Positions 46,529-55,990 are shown, counted from the stretch's first letter. The stretch is 63,960 bases of DNA from Pseudomonadota bacterium (GCA_021785795.1 JAJYEK010000006.1:1-63960), one strand, 5' to 3'. The notes: generated by a model not told the origin, from the letters alone. Numbers and translations: made by a program.

Positions 46529-46546
46529 AAGGCAAGCCTTTCATGC
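46523..46546. promoter_or_regulatory. 11-bp inverted repeat ahead of mntA-hepT
   Basis: GCATGAAAGGC (46523-46533) and GCCTTTCATGC (46536-46546) are perfect inverted copies two bases apart. They overlap the stop codon of the abiEi-like gene and lie 23 bases before mntA. It could be an operator or a terminator; only a TTTT follows. Confidence 0.55.
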
Positions 46547-46568
46547 GAGCTTTTGACTGGAGGAGACA

Positions 46569-46859
46569 ATGCACCGTTCACGTGCCCTTGAGCTGCTGAC
46601 ACAAAGCAAACCGATACTGGCGGCCCGCTACGGGGTCACACAGCTTGCCCTGTTCGGCTCCACCGCGCGTGATACCGCACGGAGCAACAGCGATATCGAC
46701 ATTCTGGTTGCCTTTGACGGACCGGCCACATCGGAACGGTACTTCGGTGTCCAGTTCTATCTCGAAGACCTTTTCGGTTCCCCGGTCGATTTGGTAACGG
46801 AAAAAGCCCTGCGAGAGGAACTGCGTCCATTCATCGAAAAGGAGGCGGTTCATGTCTGA
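46569..46859 (+). CDS. mntA: MntA-type minimal nucleotidyltransferase antitoxin
   Basis: A 96-residue minimal nucleotidyltransferase. The active-site pattern GS-x10-D-x-D is intact (G30-S31, D42, D44 within LFGSTARDTARSNSDIDILV). MntA neutralises the HEPN toxin HepT by adding AMP to a tyrosine in its RX4HXY motif. A GGAGGAGA ribosome site lies directly upstream. Its end overlaps hepT by 8 bases, ensuring coupled production. Confidence 0.92.
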   Translation: MHRSRALELLTQSKPILAARYGVTQLALFGSTARDTARSNSDIDILVAFDGPATSERYFGVQFYLEDLFGSPVDLVTEKALREELRPFIEKEAVHV

Positions 46860-47211
46860 CTCGGCGCAGCGTGAATGGCGGTTTTATATTGACGACATGA
46901 TCGACTTCGCCAAGAAAGTCATCACCTATACTGACGGCCTTGACCAGGCGCGTTTTATTTCCAGCGGATTGAACTACGATGCCACCGTGCGTAACCTGGA
47001 ACTGATCGGCGAGGCGGCAACCCATGTGCCGGAAGCAATGCGAGCAATCAATCCGCAGGTTCCATGGCGGCTCGTCATCGCCACCCGCAACCGGCTGATC
47101 CACGGCTATCTCGGTATCGACGACGACACCCTGTGGAGCATCATCAGAGACGATATTCCCGCTCTTCTGTCTGCATTGCAGACACTTAAATCAACCTTGA
47201 ATGAGCAGTAA
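46852..47211 (+). CDS. hepT: HepT HEPN-family RNase toxin
   Basis: A 119-residue all-helical HEPN protein. The RNase motif RX4HXY is complete (R79, H84, Y86 in TRNRLIHGY), and the conserved RNLELIGEAATHVPE helix is present. It should dimerise and cut RNA when unmodified; MntA would modify Tyr86. It is the only pair in the island that looks fully functional. The gene ends right where an integrase remnant begins. Confidence 0.92.
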   Translation: MSDSAQREWRFYIDDMIDFAKKVITYTDGLDQARFISSGLNYDATVRNLELIGEAATHVPEAMRAINPQVPWRLVIATRNRLIHGYLGIDDDTLWSIIRDDIPALLSALQTLKSTLNEQ

Positions 47212-47213
47212 GG

Positions 47214-47393
47214 AGTTCCGTCACCATGACGGAGCGCTATGCGCACCTCGCGCCGGAGAACGTTCGCGCAGCGGTGCAGCGTCTGGATGGGTTGAGTACT
47301 CACGGCCCGGAGGGGGTTGTCTGCAACGCCGAGTCACGATTTGGTCACGCTGGTGGAATGCTTTCGCGGCAGGAGGGACGCGAAACTCGGTAA
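47214..47393 (+). pseudogene. Tyrosine integrase C-terminal fragment
   Basis: The translation through 47226 reads SSVTMTERYAHLAPENVRA, the unmistakable end of a phage-type tyrosine recombinase including the nucleophile Tyr (codon 47238-47240). About 40 residues then run to a stop, ending SRFGHAGGMLSRQEGRETR. Everything upstream of it has been replaced by hepT. It lies next to the right attachment repeat, as expected for the integrase of this island. Confidence 0.8.
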
Positions 47394-47416
47394 GTCTTTG
47401 AAGTAAATGTGAAAAC

Positions 47417-47463
47417 ATGGTGGGCGATGCAAGGTTCGAACTTGCGACCCCTGCCGTGTGAAG
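47417..47463 (-). repeat. Right attachment repeat (part of intact tRNA-Val)
   Basis: Identical to 43811-43857 over 47 bases and forming the 3' part of the intact tRNA-Val(CAC). It marks the island-chromosome junction. Confidence 0.92.
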
Positions 47464-47492
47464 GCAGTGCTCTACCGCTGAGCTAATCGCCC
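47418..47492 (-). tRNA. tRNA-Val (anticodon CAC)
   Basis: On the minus strand, GGGCGAT pairs with ATCGCCC, and the anticodon stem CTGCC/GGCAG encloses TTCACAC, giving CAC. CCA is encoded. It is the integration target of the island to its left and lies divergent to gltX. Confidence 0.95.
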
Positions 47493-47514
47493 ATCTCTGG
47501 AAAGCTGTTACGGC

Positions 47515-47546
47515 CGACGACGCTTCCGGAACCGGAAGCGTCGTCG
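47515..47546. other. 15-bp perfect hairpin between tRNA-Val and gltX
   Basis: CGACGACGCTTCCGG (47515-47529) pairs fully with CCGGAAGCGTCGTCG (47532-47546) around AA. It is adjacent to a TATAAT on the minus strand (47548-47553). No T run exists on either side, so it may be a bidirectional structure or a protein site. Confidence 0.55.
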
Positions 47547-47737
47547 CATTATAGAATGGTTGGTGTATCTGCGCTATCCCTCTGGTACCGCATTTCCATG
47601 ACTCTGCGCGTTAAAATGTTCCAGCCGGTCCGATTGTCGGGTGGTCCGGAAACATGGGGAGGAGCCGGGCTGCGCGGCTGATTTTCTGATCGGTTTTCTT
47701 TAACATACGCTATCCTCCAATCCCTGATGGCCAGTCG

Positions 47738-49147
47738 ATGACGATCCGCACCCGTTTTGCGCCGAGCCCAACCGGTTACTTGCATGTGGGTGGCGCCCGT
47801 ACCGCGCTATTTTCGTGGCTGTATGCCCGCAAACACGGCGGCGAGTTTATCCTCAGGATCGAGGACACCGATCTTGAGCGGTCCACGGCGGAGTCGGTCA
47901 ATGCGATCCTGGAAGGAATGACGTGGCTCGGGTTGGAATACGACGAAGGGCCGTTTTTCCAGACCCACAGATTCGACCGATATCGGGAAGTAATGCAGCA
48001 GCTGCTGGAGGAGGGCAAGGCCTATCATTGCTACTGCTCGAAAGAGCGCCTAGATGCGTTACGTGCCGAGCAGTTAGCGCGAAAGGAAAAGCCCCGTTAT
48101 GACGGACGCTGCCGTCATTGGGGGGCTGAACCTCCGCCGGGAGTTAAGCCGGTAGTGCGCTTCAAAAATCCGGTCGATGGAGCGGTAGTCGTCGAGGACA
48201 TGATTCACGGGCGGGTGGTTTTCCAGAGTTCTGAACTTGACGACCTCATCATTGCCAGATCCGATGGCAGTCCGACATATAATTTCACGGTGGTTGTTGA
48301 TGACATGGATATGCGCGTGACCCACGTCATTCGTGGCGACGATCATCTGAACAACACTCCTCGTCAGATCAATATGTTGACGGCGCTCGGGGCTACCCCG
48401 CCCGTTTATGCCCATGTGCCCATGATCCTAGGCCATGACGGCAGCCGCCTGTCAAAACGCCATGGCGCGGTCAGTGTGATGCAGTATCGGGAGGATGGCT
48501 TTCTGCCAGAAGCATTGCTCAACTATCTTGTGCGTCTGGGATGGTCGTGCGGCGACAAAGAAATTTTTTCGGTTGAAGAGATGATTGAGCTGTTCGATGT
48601 AAACGATGTGCATAGCTCCGCGGCCGCCTTCAACCCTGAGAAGCTGCTCTGGCTGAACCAGCACTACATAAAGTCCAGCGATCCGGAGCATATCGCCCAT
48701 CACCTGAGCTGGCATCTGGGCCGCCTGGGAATCGACCCGACATCGGGACCGGATCTGTGTGACGTCATAAGAGTGCAGCAGGAGCGCTCGAAAACCCTGG
48801 TGGAGATGGCTGCCAACAGCGTGTTCTTCTACAAGGAGTTCGGGGAATACGATGAGAAGGCGGCAGCCAGGCATCTCAAGGCGGATAGTCTGCCTGCCCT
48901 ACAGGAACTGCGCGATGCTCTGTCGGTCCTCGTCGAGTGGTCGCCAGCGACCATACATGACGCGGTGCGCCAAGTGGCGGAAGCGCGTGCCCTCAGTCTC
49001 GGAAAGCTTGCGCAGCCTTTGCGCGTGATCGTCACCGGGCGGGACGTGTCTCCGCCGATCGATCAGACTCTGGCGTTGCTGGGCCGGGAACGGGCCCTTC
49101 GGCGCCTGGACCACGGTCTGCAATATCTTCGCGATCGTCTGCCATGA
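47738..49147 (+). CDS. gltX: Glutamyl-tRNA synthetase
   Basis: GltX charges tRNA-Glu. The 469-residue class I enzyme has the HIGH-type motif in SPTGYLHVGGARTALF, the KMSKS-type motif in DGSRLSKRHGAVSV, and the CYCSKERLDALRAEQ zinc-region segment. A C-terminal helical anticodon-binding domain follows. It starts at ATG 47738 (MTIRTRFAPSPTG). tRNA genes flank it on both sides, as is common for gltX. Confidence 0.97.
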   Translation: MTIRTRFAPSPTGYLHVGGARTALFSWLYARKHGGEFILRIEDTDLERSTAESVNAILEGMTWLGLEYDEGPFFQTHRFDRYREVMQQLLEEGKAYHCYCSKERLDALRAEQLARKEKPRYDGRCRHWGAEPPPGVKPVVRFKNPVDGAVVVEDMIHGRVVFQSSELDDLIIARSDGSPTYNFTVVVDDMDMRVTHVIRGDDHLNNTPRQINMLTALGATPPVYAHVPMILGHDGSRLSKRHGAVSVMQYREDGFLPEALLNYLVRLGWSCGDKEIFSVEEMIELFDVNDVHSSAAAFNPEKLLWLNQHYIKSSDPEHIAHHLSWHLGRLGIDPTSGPDLCDVIRVQQERSKTLVEMAANSVFFYKEFGEYDEKAAARHLKADSLPALQELRDALSVLVEWSPATIHDAVRQVAEARALSLGKLAQPLRVIVTGRDVSPPIDQTLALLGRERALRRLDHGLQYLRDRLP

Positions 49148-49542
49148 ACGCCGGTTCCCTCCACGATCCAGGGCCGGTCCGAGGATCAAGGGCTGACCGT
49201 GACAGCTGCAGGCGGTCGTCTGTCTGATGTACCGGATCTGGCGTTTCGGGAGTATCGTGCGCCGGAGCGCTTGCGTGCAGCGTTGGCCGGGTGGGTGCCC
49301 GGATCTTTGCCGTCTTGAAGGCTCTCTGCCGGAGACAGGGCCGGTTCCGGTGGGGCGGATGACCTTCTGGCCGGCGGGCGCGCAAGCTGTCGGGCATATT
49401 GGCGTAAACCGGGGTTTTAAGGTTTGAGCGAGGCGCAGGCAGCGGCGTGGGACAAGCTTCGGCCGGTGTGGATCCCGACAGAAATGCCCAAAATGCGGCT
49501 TGACCCCGCGCGCCGCAGCACGTTAAAGTACCGCTCCTTTCG
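49148..49542. other. 395-base gap between gltX and tRNA-Ala
   Basis: No gene is recognised. The last 45 bases carry the tRNA-Ala promoter. The remainder is GC-rich and featureless to my reading. Confidence 0.35.
49500..49529 (+). promoter_or_regulatory. Promoter of tRNA-Ala
   Basis: TTGACC (49500-49505) and TAAAGT (49524-49529) with an 18-base spacer, 14 bases before the tRNA start. Confidence 0.65.
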
Positions 49543-49618
49543 GGGGCCATAGCTCAGCTGGGAGAGCGCCTGCATGGCATGCAGGAGGTCGGCGGTTCGA
49601 TCCCGCCTGGCTCCACCA
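49543..49618 (+). tRNA. tRNA-Ala (anticodon GGC)
   Basis: GGGGCCA pairs with TGGCTCC (one G-T pair), and the anticodon stem CCTGC/GCAGG encloses ATGGCAT. CCA is encoded. Confidence 0.96.
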
Positions 49619-49790
49619 TCCCCTTTAATCCTTTATTGCGGCAAGACCGGACGCGGTGGGCGGTGTCACGTTGCCAACTCGGCACGTATTTGCCTGTGCG
49701 GTGATTTGAACCTGGAATTAACCAATACCCGAAGACTTGGGGATAAGCTTCACATGGCACGCATCGCCGGCTGGTTTCGTCACGGCAGCT

Positions 49791-52700
49791 TCAACCGGGG
49801 GTCAATGACGAGCGCTGCAGTCGGGATTTGCGGCCTTTCCGTTCCAAGGCCAAATAAATAATGGGTGTCGTATACAGGGTCAGGGCCTGGGAGACGATCA
49901 GGCCGCCGATGACGGATACCCCCAGCGGCTGCCGCAGATGGTGTCCAGTGCCCACCGCAAGGGCAAGGGGCAGTGCGCCCAGGATGGCAGCGAGGGTGGT
50001 CATCATGATGGGACGGAATCGCTCCAGGCAGGCGGTTCTGATCGCTTGCTCGGGATTCAGGCCGAGTTTCCGCTCGGCTTCCAGTGCAAAATCAACCAGC
50101 ATGATGCCGTTTTTCTTGACGATGCCCATCAGCAGAAAAATGCCTATCACCCCGATTACCGAAAGCGGTATGCCCGTGACCAGCAGCGCAAGCAGGGCTC
50201 CGACGCCGGCGGAGGGCAGGGTCGAGAGTATCGTAAGCGGCTGGGTAAGGCTCTCATAGAGAACCCCTAGCACGATATAGATTGCAATCAGTGCCGCCAG
50301 GATTAGAAGTGGTTCGGCTTTCAGGGATTCCAGAAAATATCGGGCATTGCTCGAGAATGTGATGCGCACTCCGGCCGGCAGCTCCATGGACGCCACCGCA
50401 TTTTTGATCTGTGTTACCGCCTGACCGAGCGCCACGCCGGGCGCGAGATTGAAGCTGATCGACCCGGCCGGAGACTGTCCATCATGACGCACCGAAAGGG
50501 GTGCGGAACTACGAACGAAGTGTGCCACTGATCGCAGAGGAACAGGGCCGGCGCTGCCCGGCACAAAAATCCGGTCCAGCTGGTTCGGGGACATCTGCAG
50601 GGCTGTGCCGACCTTGAGTATTACTTCGTACTGGTTCTGGTCTTCGTAGATGCGTGAAATTTGGCGTTGCGAGTAGGCATTGTTGAGTGCGGAATCGATT
50701 GCGGACACCGTCACGCCGAGGCGGGACGCTGTCGCGCGATCGATATCAACGGTAATCTGAGGTGCGCTCTGATCCAGGTCGGAGGAGACGTCGGCGATCG
50801 ACTTGAGCTGGCGCAGCCGCGTCTCGATTCTGGGGACCACTTTCTCGAGGTCGTCGATGGACGGGTCGAGAACCGTGAACTGATACTCTCCGTTTCCCGC
50901 ACGACCGCCCACGAAAATGTCTTGAGCCGCCTGCAGGTAGGTCTCGATGCCGGGAATATGTGCTAGTTTCGGCCGCAGGCGCGCGATTACCTGCTGGGCC
51001 GAAACACTGCGCTCGCTTCGCGGCTTGAGCTCAACAAACATCTTCCCGCGGTTAGCCGTAGAAAATCCGTTGACCACGCCGACGCTTGAGCTCACGTTCG
51101 CGATCGCAGGATCATGCAGAAGCACGGATACCACATCTCTCTGCAGCAGCTTCATGGAGTCGAAGGATATGCCGGGACTCGCGATGGTGTTTCCGATGAT
51201 CAGTCCAGTGTCTTCCTCTGGCAGGAAGCTCTTGGGTATTCGCACGTAGAGCACCACGGTCATCACCACCGTCAGCAGCATCACACCGAGCATGAGTCTG
51301 CGGTGGGCAAGCGCCCAGTCCAGGCTCCGGGCGTAGCCATCTATGGTTTTCCGATACGCAACGTCAAACAGTTGTGCAATGCGGGAGCGGCGCTGCGTCG
51401 CGTCGTGTCTCTTCATGAAATGTGCGCAGATCATGGGAGTGACGGTAAGCGACACAAGCGCCGAAACCGCAATCGCCACTGTCAGAGTAACGGCAAACTC
51501 GTGGAATAATCTGCCGACCAGGCCAGGCATCAGCGTAAGCGGAACGAAGACTGCGATCAGCGACAGGGTAATGGACATCACGGTAAATCCAATCTGTTTG
51601 GCCCCGCTGATCGCGGCTTCTATCGGAGGCGCACCGCGTTCGATCTGGGTAACGATATTCTCGATCATTACGATCGCGTCATCGACCACAAACCCTACCG
51701 AAATGGTCAGTGCCAGCAGGGAAAAATTGTCCAGGGAAAAGCCGAGCGCCCACATGGCGGCGAGGGAGCCCGCGATGGACAGAGGCAGCGTGATGGCGGC
51801 GGCAACGGTGGGAGCGCCGCGCTGCATGAACATTAGAACGACCGCCAGCACCAGGACCAGGGTAATGGCCATCGTCAATTCCATATCTGCAATGCTTGCC
51901 CGGATGGTGGTGGTCCTGTCTGTCAGGATGGTGAGATTCACGTCGTGCGGCAGCCAGCGCCGGATATCCGGAAGCAGTTTCTTGATGTGATCCACCGTTG
52001 CAATGACATTGGCTTCCGGTGTCTTGGTGACCGTGATGAGCACTGCCGGCGTTGTGTCCTGCCAGGCCGCGAGCTGGGCATTACTGGTTCCGTCGACTAC
52101 GGATGCGACGTTGGCCAGGCGCACGAGCGAGGGTCCAGAGGCTTTCAGGATGACATTGCGGTATTGGGCTGCCGTGTGGAGTTGTCCGTTGATTGCGAGG
52201 AAATCGGCGCTGTGTGGGCCGTCCAGCTCCCCGAGGGGCATGAGGTCGTTGGCATCCCGGACTGCCGAGTAGACATCCTCGGCGGTCAGTCCCGCGCGTG
52301 CCAGTGCGCCTGGCCGTGTTCTAATTCGGACCGCCGGAGATTGTGCGCCGTCGAGCTGCACCTGGGCGACCCCGGAGATCTGCGAGAGATGCTGAACGAG
52401 AATCGTGTCGGCGGCCGAGAAGAGGGAACCCATGGTCTGGGTTGGCGAGGTGAGCGCCATGGTCAATATCGGTCGTGATGCCGGATTGAACTCCCGGTAA
52501 AACGGCCGGCTCGGCAGGTCGGAAGGAAGATCCGGAAGCGCGTTATTTATGGCTGCTTGCACGTCGTAGGCCGCGCCGATGGTGTTTCGGTCGACCGAGA
52601 ACAGGATGATGATGGAGCTCGCGCCGGTCGAGTTTATCGAAAAAAGCTGTGAGATGCCGGGAATGTGGCCCAGGGTGCGCTCGAGCGGTGCCGCGACCGT

Positions 52701-52883
52701 ACTGGCCATGGTGGCTGGTGCGGCCCCCGGTTCGCTGGCGAAGACCACGAAGGCCGGCATTGGAATGCTGGGAACTGCTGCGACCGGCAACAGCCGGTAG
52801 GCAAGAATCCCGGCCAGCATCAACCCGATCGCAAGCAGCGCGGTCCCGATCGGGCGGCGTATAAAGGGGGTCGAGAAACCCAT
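49791..52883 (-). CDS. mdtC: RND efflux pump subunit, MdtC/MuxC-like
   Basis: A 1030-residue inner-membrane proton-drug antiporter. It starts PFIRRPIGTALLAIGLMLAG, has twelve predicted transmembrane helices and two large periplasmic loops. The proton-relay double Asp is in transmembrane helix 4 (VGFVVDDAIVMIEN). It is the last gene of a four-gene operon and follows a second RND gene by 3 bases. Paired RND subunits form the heterotrimeric MdtBC/MuxBC type pump. The MdtC label is by position and general similarity only. Confidence 0.88.
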   Translation of the reverse strand: MGFSTPFIRRPIGTALLAIGLMLAGILAYRLLPVAAVPSIPMPAFVVFASEPGAAPATMASTVAAPLERTLGHIPGISQLFSINSTGASSIIILFSVDRNTIGAAYDVQAAINNALPDLPSDLPSRPFYREFNPASRPILTMALTSPTQTMGSLFSAADTILVQHLSQISGVAQVQLDGAQSPAVRIRTRPGALARAGLTAEDVYSAVRDANDLMPLGELDGPHSADFLAINGQLHTAAQYRNVILKASGPSLVRLANVASVVDGTSNAQLAAWQDTTPAVLITVTKTPEANVIATVDHIKKLLPDIRRWLPHDVNLTILTDRTTTIRASIADMELTMAITLVLVLAVVLMFMQRGAPTVAAAITLPLSIAGSLAAMWALGFSLDNFSLLALTISVGFVVDDAIVMIENIVTQIERGAPPIEAAISGAKQIGFTVMSITLSLIAVFVPLTLMPGLVGRLFHEFAVTLTVAIAVSALVSLTVTPMICAHFMKRHDATQRRSRIAQLFDVAYRKTIDGYARSLDWALAHRRLMLGVMLLTVVMTVVLYVRIPKSFLPEEDTGLIIGNTIASPGISFDSMKLLQRDVVSVLLHDPAIANVSSSVGVVNGFSTANRGKMFVELKPRSERSVSAQQVIARLRPKLAHIPGIETYLQAAQDIFVGGRAGNGEYQFTVLDPSIDDLEKVVPRIETRLRQLKSIADVSSDLDQSAPQITVDIDRATASRLGVTVSAIDSALNNAYSQRQISRIYEDQNQYEVILKVGTALQMSPNQLDRIFVPGSAGPVPLRSVAHFVRSSAPLSVRHDGQSPAGSISFNLAPGVALGQAVTQIKNAVASMELPAGVRITFSSNARYFLESLKAEPLLILAALIAIYIVLGVLYESLTQPLTILSTLPSAGVGALLALLVTGIPLSVIGVIGIFLLMGIVKKNGIMLVDFALEAERKLGLNPEQAIRTACLERFRPIMMTTLAAILGALPLALAVGTGHHLRQPLGVSVIGGLIVSQALTLYTTPIIYLALERKGRKSRLQRSSLTPG

Positions 52884-52886
52884 CGG

Positions 52887-55800
52887 CTATTCCGTCTGAA
52901 CAGCGGCAGGGAGCGTACGCGGCCGGAATTTGTCGAGTGCGAGGTAGATGACCGGCGTCGTGAACAGGGTCAGCAGCTGGCTGAGCAGCAGCCCCCCGAT
53001 GATGGTAATGCCGAGCGGTACCCGCAGTTCCGAACCGGCGCCGCGCTCCAGAACGAGCGGAACCGCGCCGAACAGGGCTGCCATGGTAGTCATCATGATG
53101 GGGCGGAACCTGAGTAAGGAGGCTTCCATGATCGCATCTTCCGGGCTGAGACCGCGCGTGCGTTCGGCCTCGATCGCGAAGTCCACCATGATGATGCCGT
53201 TTTTCTTGACAATGCCCATGAGCAGAACAATGCCTACCAGCGCTACGATCGTGAACTGCGTTCCTGTGAGGATGAGGGCAAGCAGCGCGCCGATTCCGGC
53301 CGAAGGCAGTGTCGAAAGGATCGTCACCGGGTGGATCGTGCTTTCGTACAGCACCCCGAGGACGATATAGATCACTACCAGGGTGGCAACGATCAGCCAC
53401 GGATTGGAGGCCAGTGCGGACTCGAACTGGGCGGCAGCCCCGGAAAAGGTTCCGGAAATGGCAGAGGGCATGTGGAGCTGACGCTCGGTTGCGTGCATGG
53501 CATTTTCTGCCTGATCAAGGGACACGCCTGGCGCGAGATTGAAGCTGATCGTGACCGACGGAAACTGGTTTTCGCGCGTGATCGCCAGCGGCGCATATCT
53601 CTGCCTGATCGAGGCGACCTCATACAGCGGAATCTGCGCATTGTTGGTTCCGGGCACGTAGATTCCCGCGAGATCTGAGGGTGAGGTGGCGGCGGCGTGG
53701 TCGACGCCCATTACAACGCGGTATTGGCCGTTCTGGGCGTAGATGGTCGATATCTGTCTTTGACCGTAGGCGTCGTACAGCACATTTTCGATCGCGAGCA
53801 TGTTGACGCCCAGGCGCTCTGCCGCGGCACGATCGACGTCAATATAGGTCTCGTATCCGCGATTTTCCTCGTCGCTCGCGACATCCCTCAGTTCCGGAAG
53901 CGCCCTCAACCTTTGAGTGAGCTGCGAAGACCAGGAGGCAAGCTGCGCTGAGTCGGTGTCGACGAGCGTGTACTGGTATTGCGTCGCGGAAACCCGCGAA
54001 GACAGCGTGATATCCTGCACCGGCTGCATGTACAGGGATAGCCCCGGGATCGACTGCAACGCCTGTTGCAACTGCGCCATGACGACACTCAGTGGGGGGC
54101 GCGATCCGATTGGCTTGAGGGTGATTGTCAGGTGGCCGGTGTTGGGCGTCGGATTGGTTATCCCTGGGCCCAGCAGGGAGGTTACACCTGCCACCGCCTT
54201 GTTCCGGCGGATGATCGTTACCGCTTGGTCTTCGAGGCGGGCAAGGGCGGAAAGAGATATCCCTCCGCGGCTCTGCGTAACGGCAATGATCTGGCCAGTG
54301 TCTTCCTGGGGCAGTAGCCCCTTCGGAATCACGATGTAGAGCGCTACCGTTCCGACGACGGTTGCAGCGAACAGCCACAGAACCAGGTCCCGGTGGGCAA
54401 GCGTTTTCCGGAGTGCGCGGCCATAGGCATCCCGCACTCGGGAGATGCCATGCTCGATCGCAGCAGACAGCCGTCCGGTCTGCGTCTCGCTGACCGGTTT
54501 GAGCAGGCGTCCGCACATCATGGGAGTCAGGGTGAGAGAGACGACGGCGGAGATGACGACCGCGACCGAGAGCGTCACGGAGAACTCGCCAAACAGGCGG
54601 CCCACCACCCCTGGCATGAACAGCAGCGGGATGAAGACCGCAAGCAGCGAAACGGTTAGCGATATGATGGTGAACCCGATCTGCTGGGCCCCGCTGTAGG
54701 CGGCCGCCAACGGTGGCATTCCGTCCTCAATGAACCGGACAATGTTTTCGATCATCACGATGGCGTCGTCCACGACGAATCCAGAGGCCACGGTGAGCGC
54801 CATAAGCGACAGGTTATCGAGGCTGAAGTTCAGCGCGTGCATGACCGCAAAGGCGGCAACCAGGGACAGCGGCAAGGTAACTGCCGGGATGATGGTTGCA
54901 CGCAGTGTCGGCAGAAACAGGAAAATCACCAGAATGACGAGAACCGCCGATGTCAACAGCGTGATCTGCACGTCCTTTACCGATGCCCGGATGGTCTGGG
55001 TACGGTCGGCGACCACACGCGCACGGATTCCGGTTGGCAGCGACTTAGTCAGTTCCGGCAGCGCGGACTTTATTTCAGCGACGGTCTTGACGATATTGGC
55101 GCCGGGTTCGCGCTGGATGTCGAGGATTACCGCAGGCACGCCGTTGTAGGTCGCCTCGGCCGCGTCATTTTCAAGCCCGTCGCTGACGCTGCCGACATCG
55201 GTGAGGCGCACCGGAGCGCCGGCATGGTAGGCAATGATCACGTGCCGGTAGGACTTCGCATCCGGCAATTGATCGTTGGCGGCGAGCAGGAACGATTGTG
55301 TTGTCCCGTCGAATTCCCCTTTGGCTCCGTTCTGGTTGGCGTTGACGATCGCGTTGCGCACATCTTCCAGAGACAATCCGTAAGCAGCCAGGCGTGTCGG
55401 GTCCACCGTCACCCGGACTGCCGGCTTCAGACCACCTTCCACGGTCACTTTGCCCACGCCGCTGATCTGGCTGAGCTTGGGTTCGATCAGAGTCCCAACA
55501 GCGCTGGCCACTTCGAACAGCGGGAGCGTGCGGGAGGTCAGCGCCAGCGTCAGAATCGGGGCATCCGCCGGGTTTACCTTCGTATAGACCGGGGGGTAAG
55601 GGAGGTTGAGCGGCAGCGTGGCAGCGGCAGCATTAATTGCCGCCTGCACATCTTGGGCCGCGGAATCGATGGACTTGGAGAGCTCAAAGCGCAGCGTAAT
55701 GGCGCTGGTGCCGGTGGAGCTGATGGAGCTCATGGCGTCGAGCCCGGAGATCTCGCCGAACTGCCGCTCGAGCGGTGCGGTAATGAGCTTCGATATGGTA

Positions 55801-55970
55801 TCTGGGCTCGCACCGGGAAGCTTGGTCGTGACCAGTATCGTTGGAAAATCCACGCTCGGCAGGGAAGCAACCGGCAGCGACCGGTAGCCGAGCACGCCGA
55901 TTAGAAATAGGGCGATCGCGAGCAACGAGGTCGCAATCGGCTTCTCGATGAACGGTTTCGATATGTTCAT
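52887..55970 (-). CDS. mdtB: RND efflux pump subunit, MdtB/MuxB-like
   Basis: A 1027-residue RND protein (start PFIEKPIATSLLAIALFLIG). It has the double Asp motif ASGFVVDDAIVMIEN, the HAE1-type segments IVKKNGIIMVDFAIEAER and LRFRPIMMTTMAALFG, and a basic C-terminus. It lies 20 bases behind the membrane fusion protein and 3 bases ahead of the second RND gene, so both are made together. Substrates of such pumps in other bacteria include beta-lactams, novobiocin and bile-type compounds; here they are unknown. Confidence 0.9.
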   Translation of the reverse strand: MNISKPFIEKPIATSLLAIALFLIGVLGYRSLPVASLPSVDFPTILVTTKLPGASPDTISKLITAPLERQFGEISGLDAMSSISSTGTSAITLRFELSKSIDSAAQDVQAAINAAAATLPLNLPYPPVYTKVNPADAPILTLALTSRTLPLFEVASAVGTLIEPKLSQISGVGKVTVEGGLKPAVRVTVDPTRLAAYGLSLEDVRNAIVNANQNGAKGEFDGTTQSFLLAANDQLPDAKSYRHVIIAYHAGAPVRLTDVGSVSDGLENDAAEATYNGVPAVILDIQREPGANIVKTVAEIKSALPELTKSLPTGIRARVVADRTQTIRASVKDVQITLLTSAVLVILVIFLFLPTLRATIIPAVTLPLSLVAAFAVMHALNFSLDNLSLMALTVASGFVVDDAIVMIENIVRFIEDGMPPLAAAYSGAQQIGFTIISLTVSLLAVFIPLLFMPGVVGRLFGEFSVTLSVAVVISAVVSLTLTPMMCGRLLKPVSETQTGRLSAAIEHGISRVRDAYGRALRKTLAHRDLVLWLFAATVVGTVALYIVIPKGLLPQEDTGQIIAVTQSRGGISLSALARLEDQAVTIIRRNKAVAGVTSLLGPGITNPTPNTGHLTITLKPIGSRPPLSVVMAQLQQALQSIPGLSLYMQPVQDITLSSRVSATQYQYTLVDTDSAQLASWSSQLTQRLRALPELRDVASDEENRGYETYIDVDRAAAERLGVNMLAIENVLYDAYGQRQISTIYAQNGQYRVVMGVDHAAATSPSDLAGIYVPGTNNAQIPLYEVASIRQRYAPLAITRENQFPSVTISFNLAPGVSLDQAENAMHATERQLHMPSAISGTFSGAAAQFESALASNPWLIVATLVVIYIVLGVLYESTIHPVTILSTLPSAGIGALLALILTGTQFTIVALVGIVLLMGIVKKNGIIMVDFAIEAERTRGLSPEDAIMEASLLRFRPIMMTTMAALFGAVPLVLERGAGSELRVPLGITIIGGLLLSQLLTLFTTPVIYLALDKFRPRTLPAAVQTE

Positions 55971-55990
55971 GTGAAGTGCGACCGATGCAC

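Larger units (their letters stand above)
43811..47463. mobile_element. Genomic island inserted in the 3' end of tRNA-Val(CAC)
   Basis: A 47-bp sequence from the 3' half of tRNA-Val(CAC) is repeated perfectly at 43811-43857 and at 47417-47463, in the same orientation. The intact tRNA is at the right end. Between them lie two integrase C-terminal remnants, AbiE genes and a MntA-HepT pair. The intact integrase is missing, so the element is probably fixed. This is the classic signature of site-specific integration into a tRNA gene. Confidence 0.85.
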
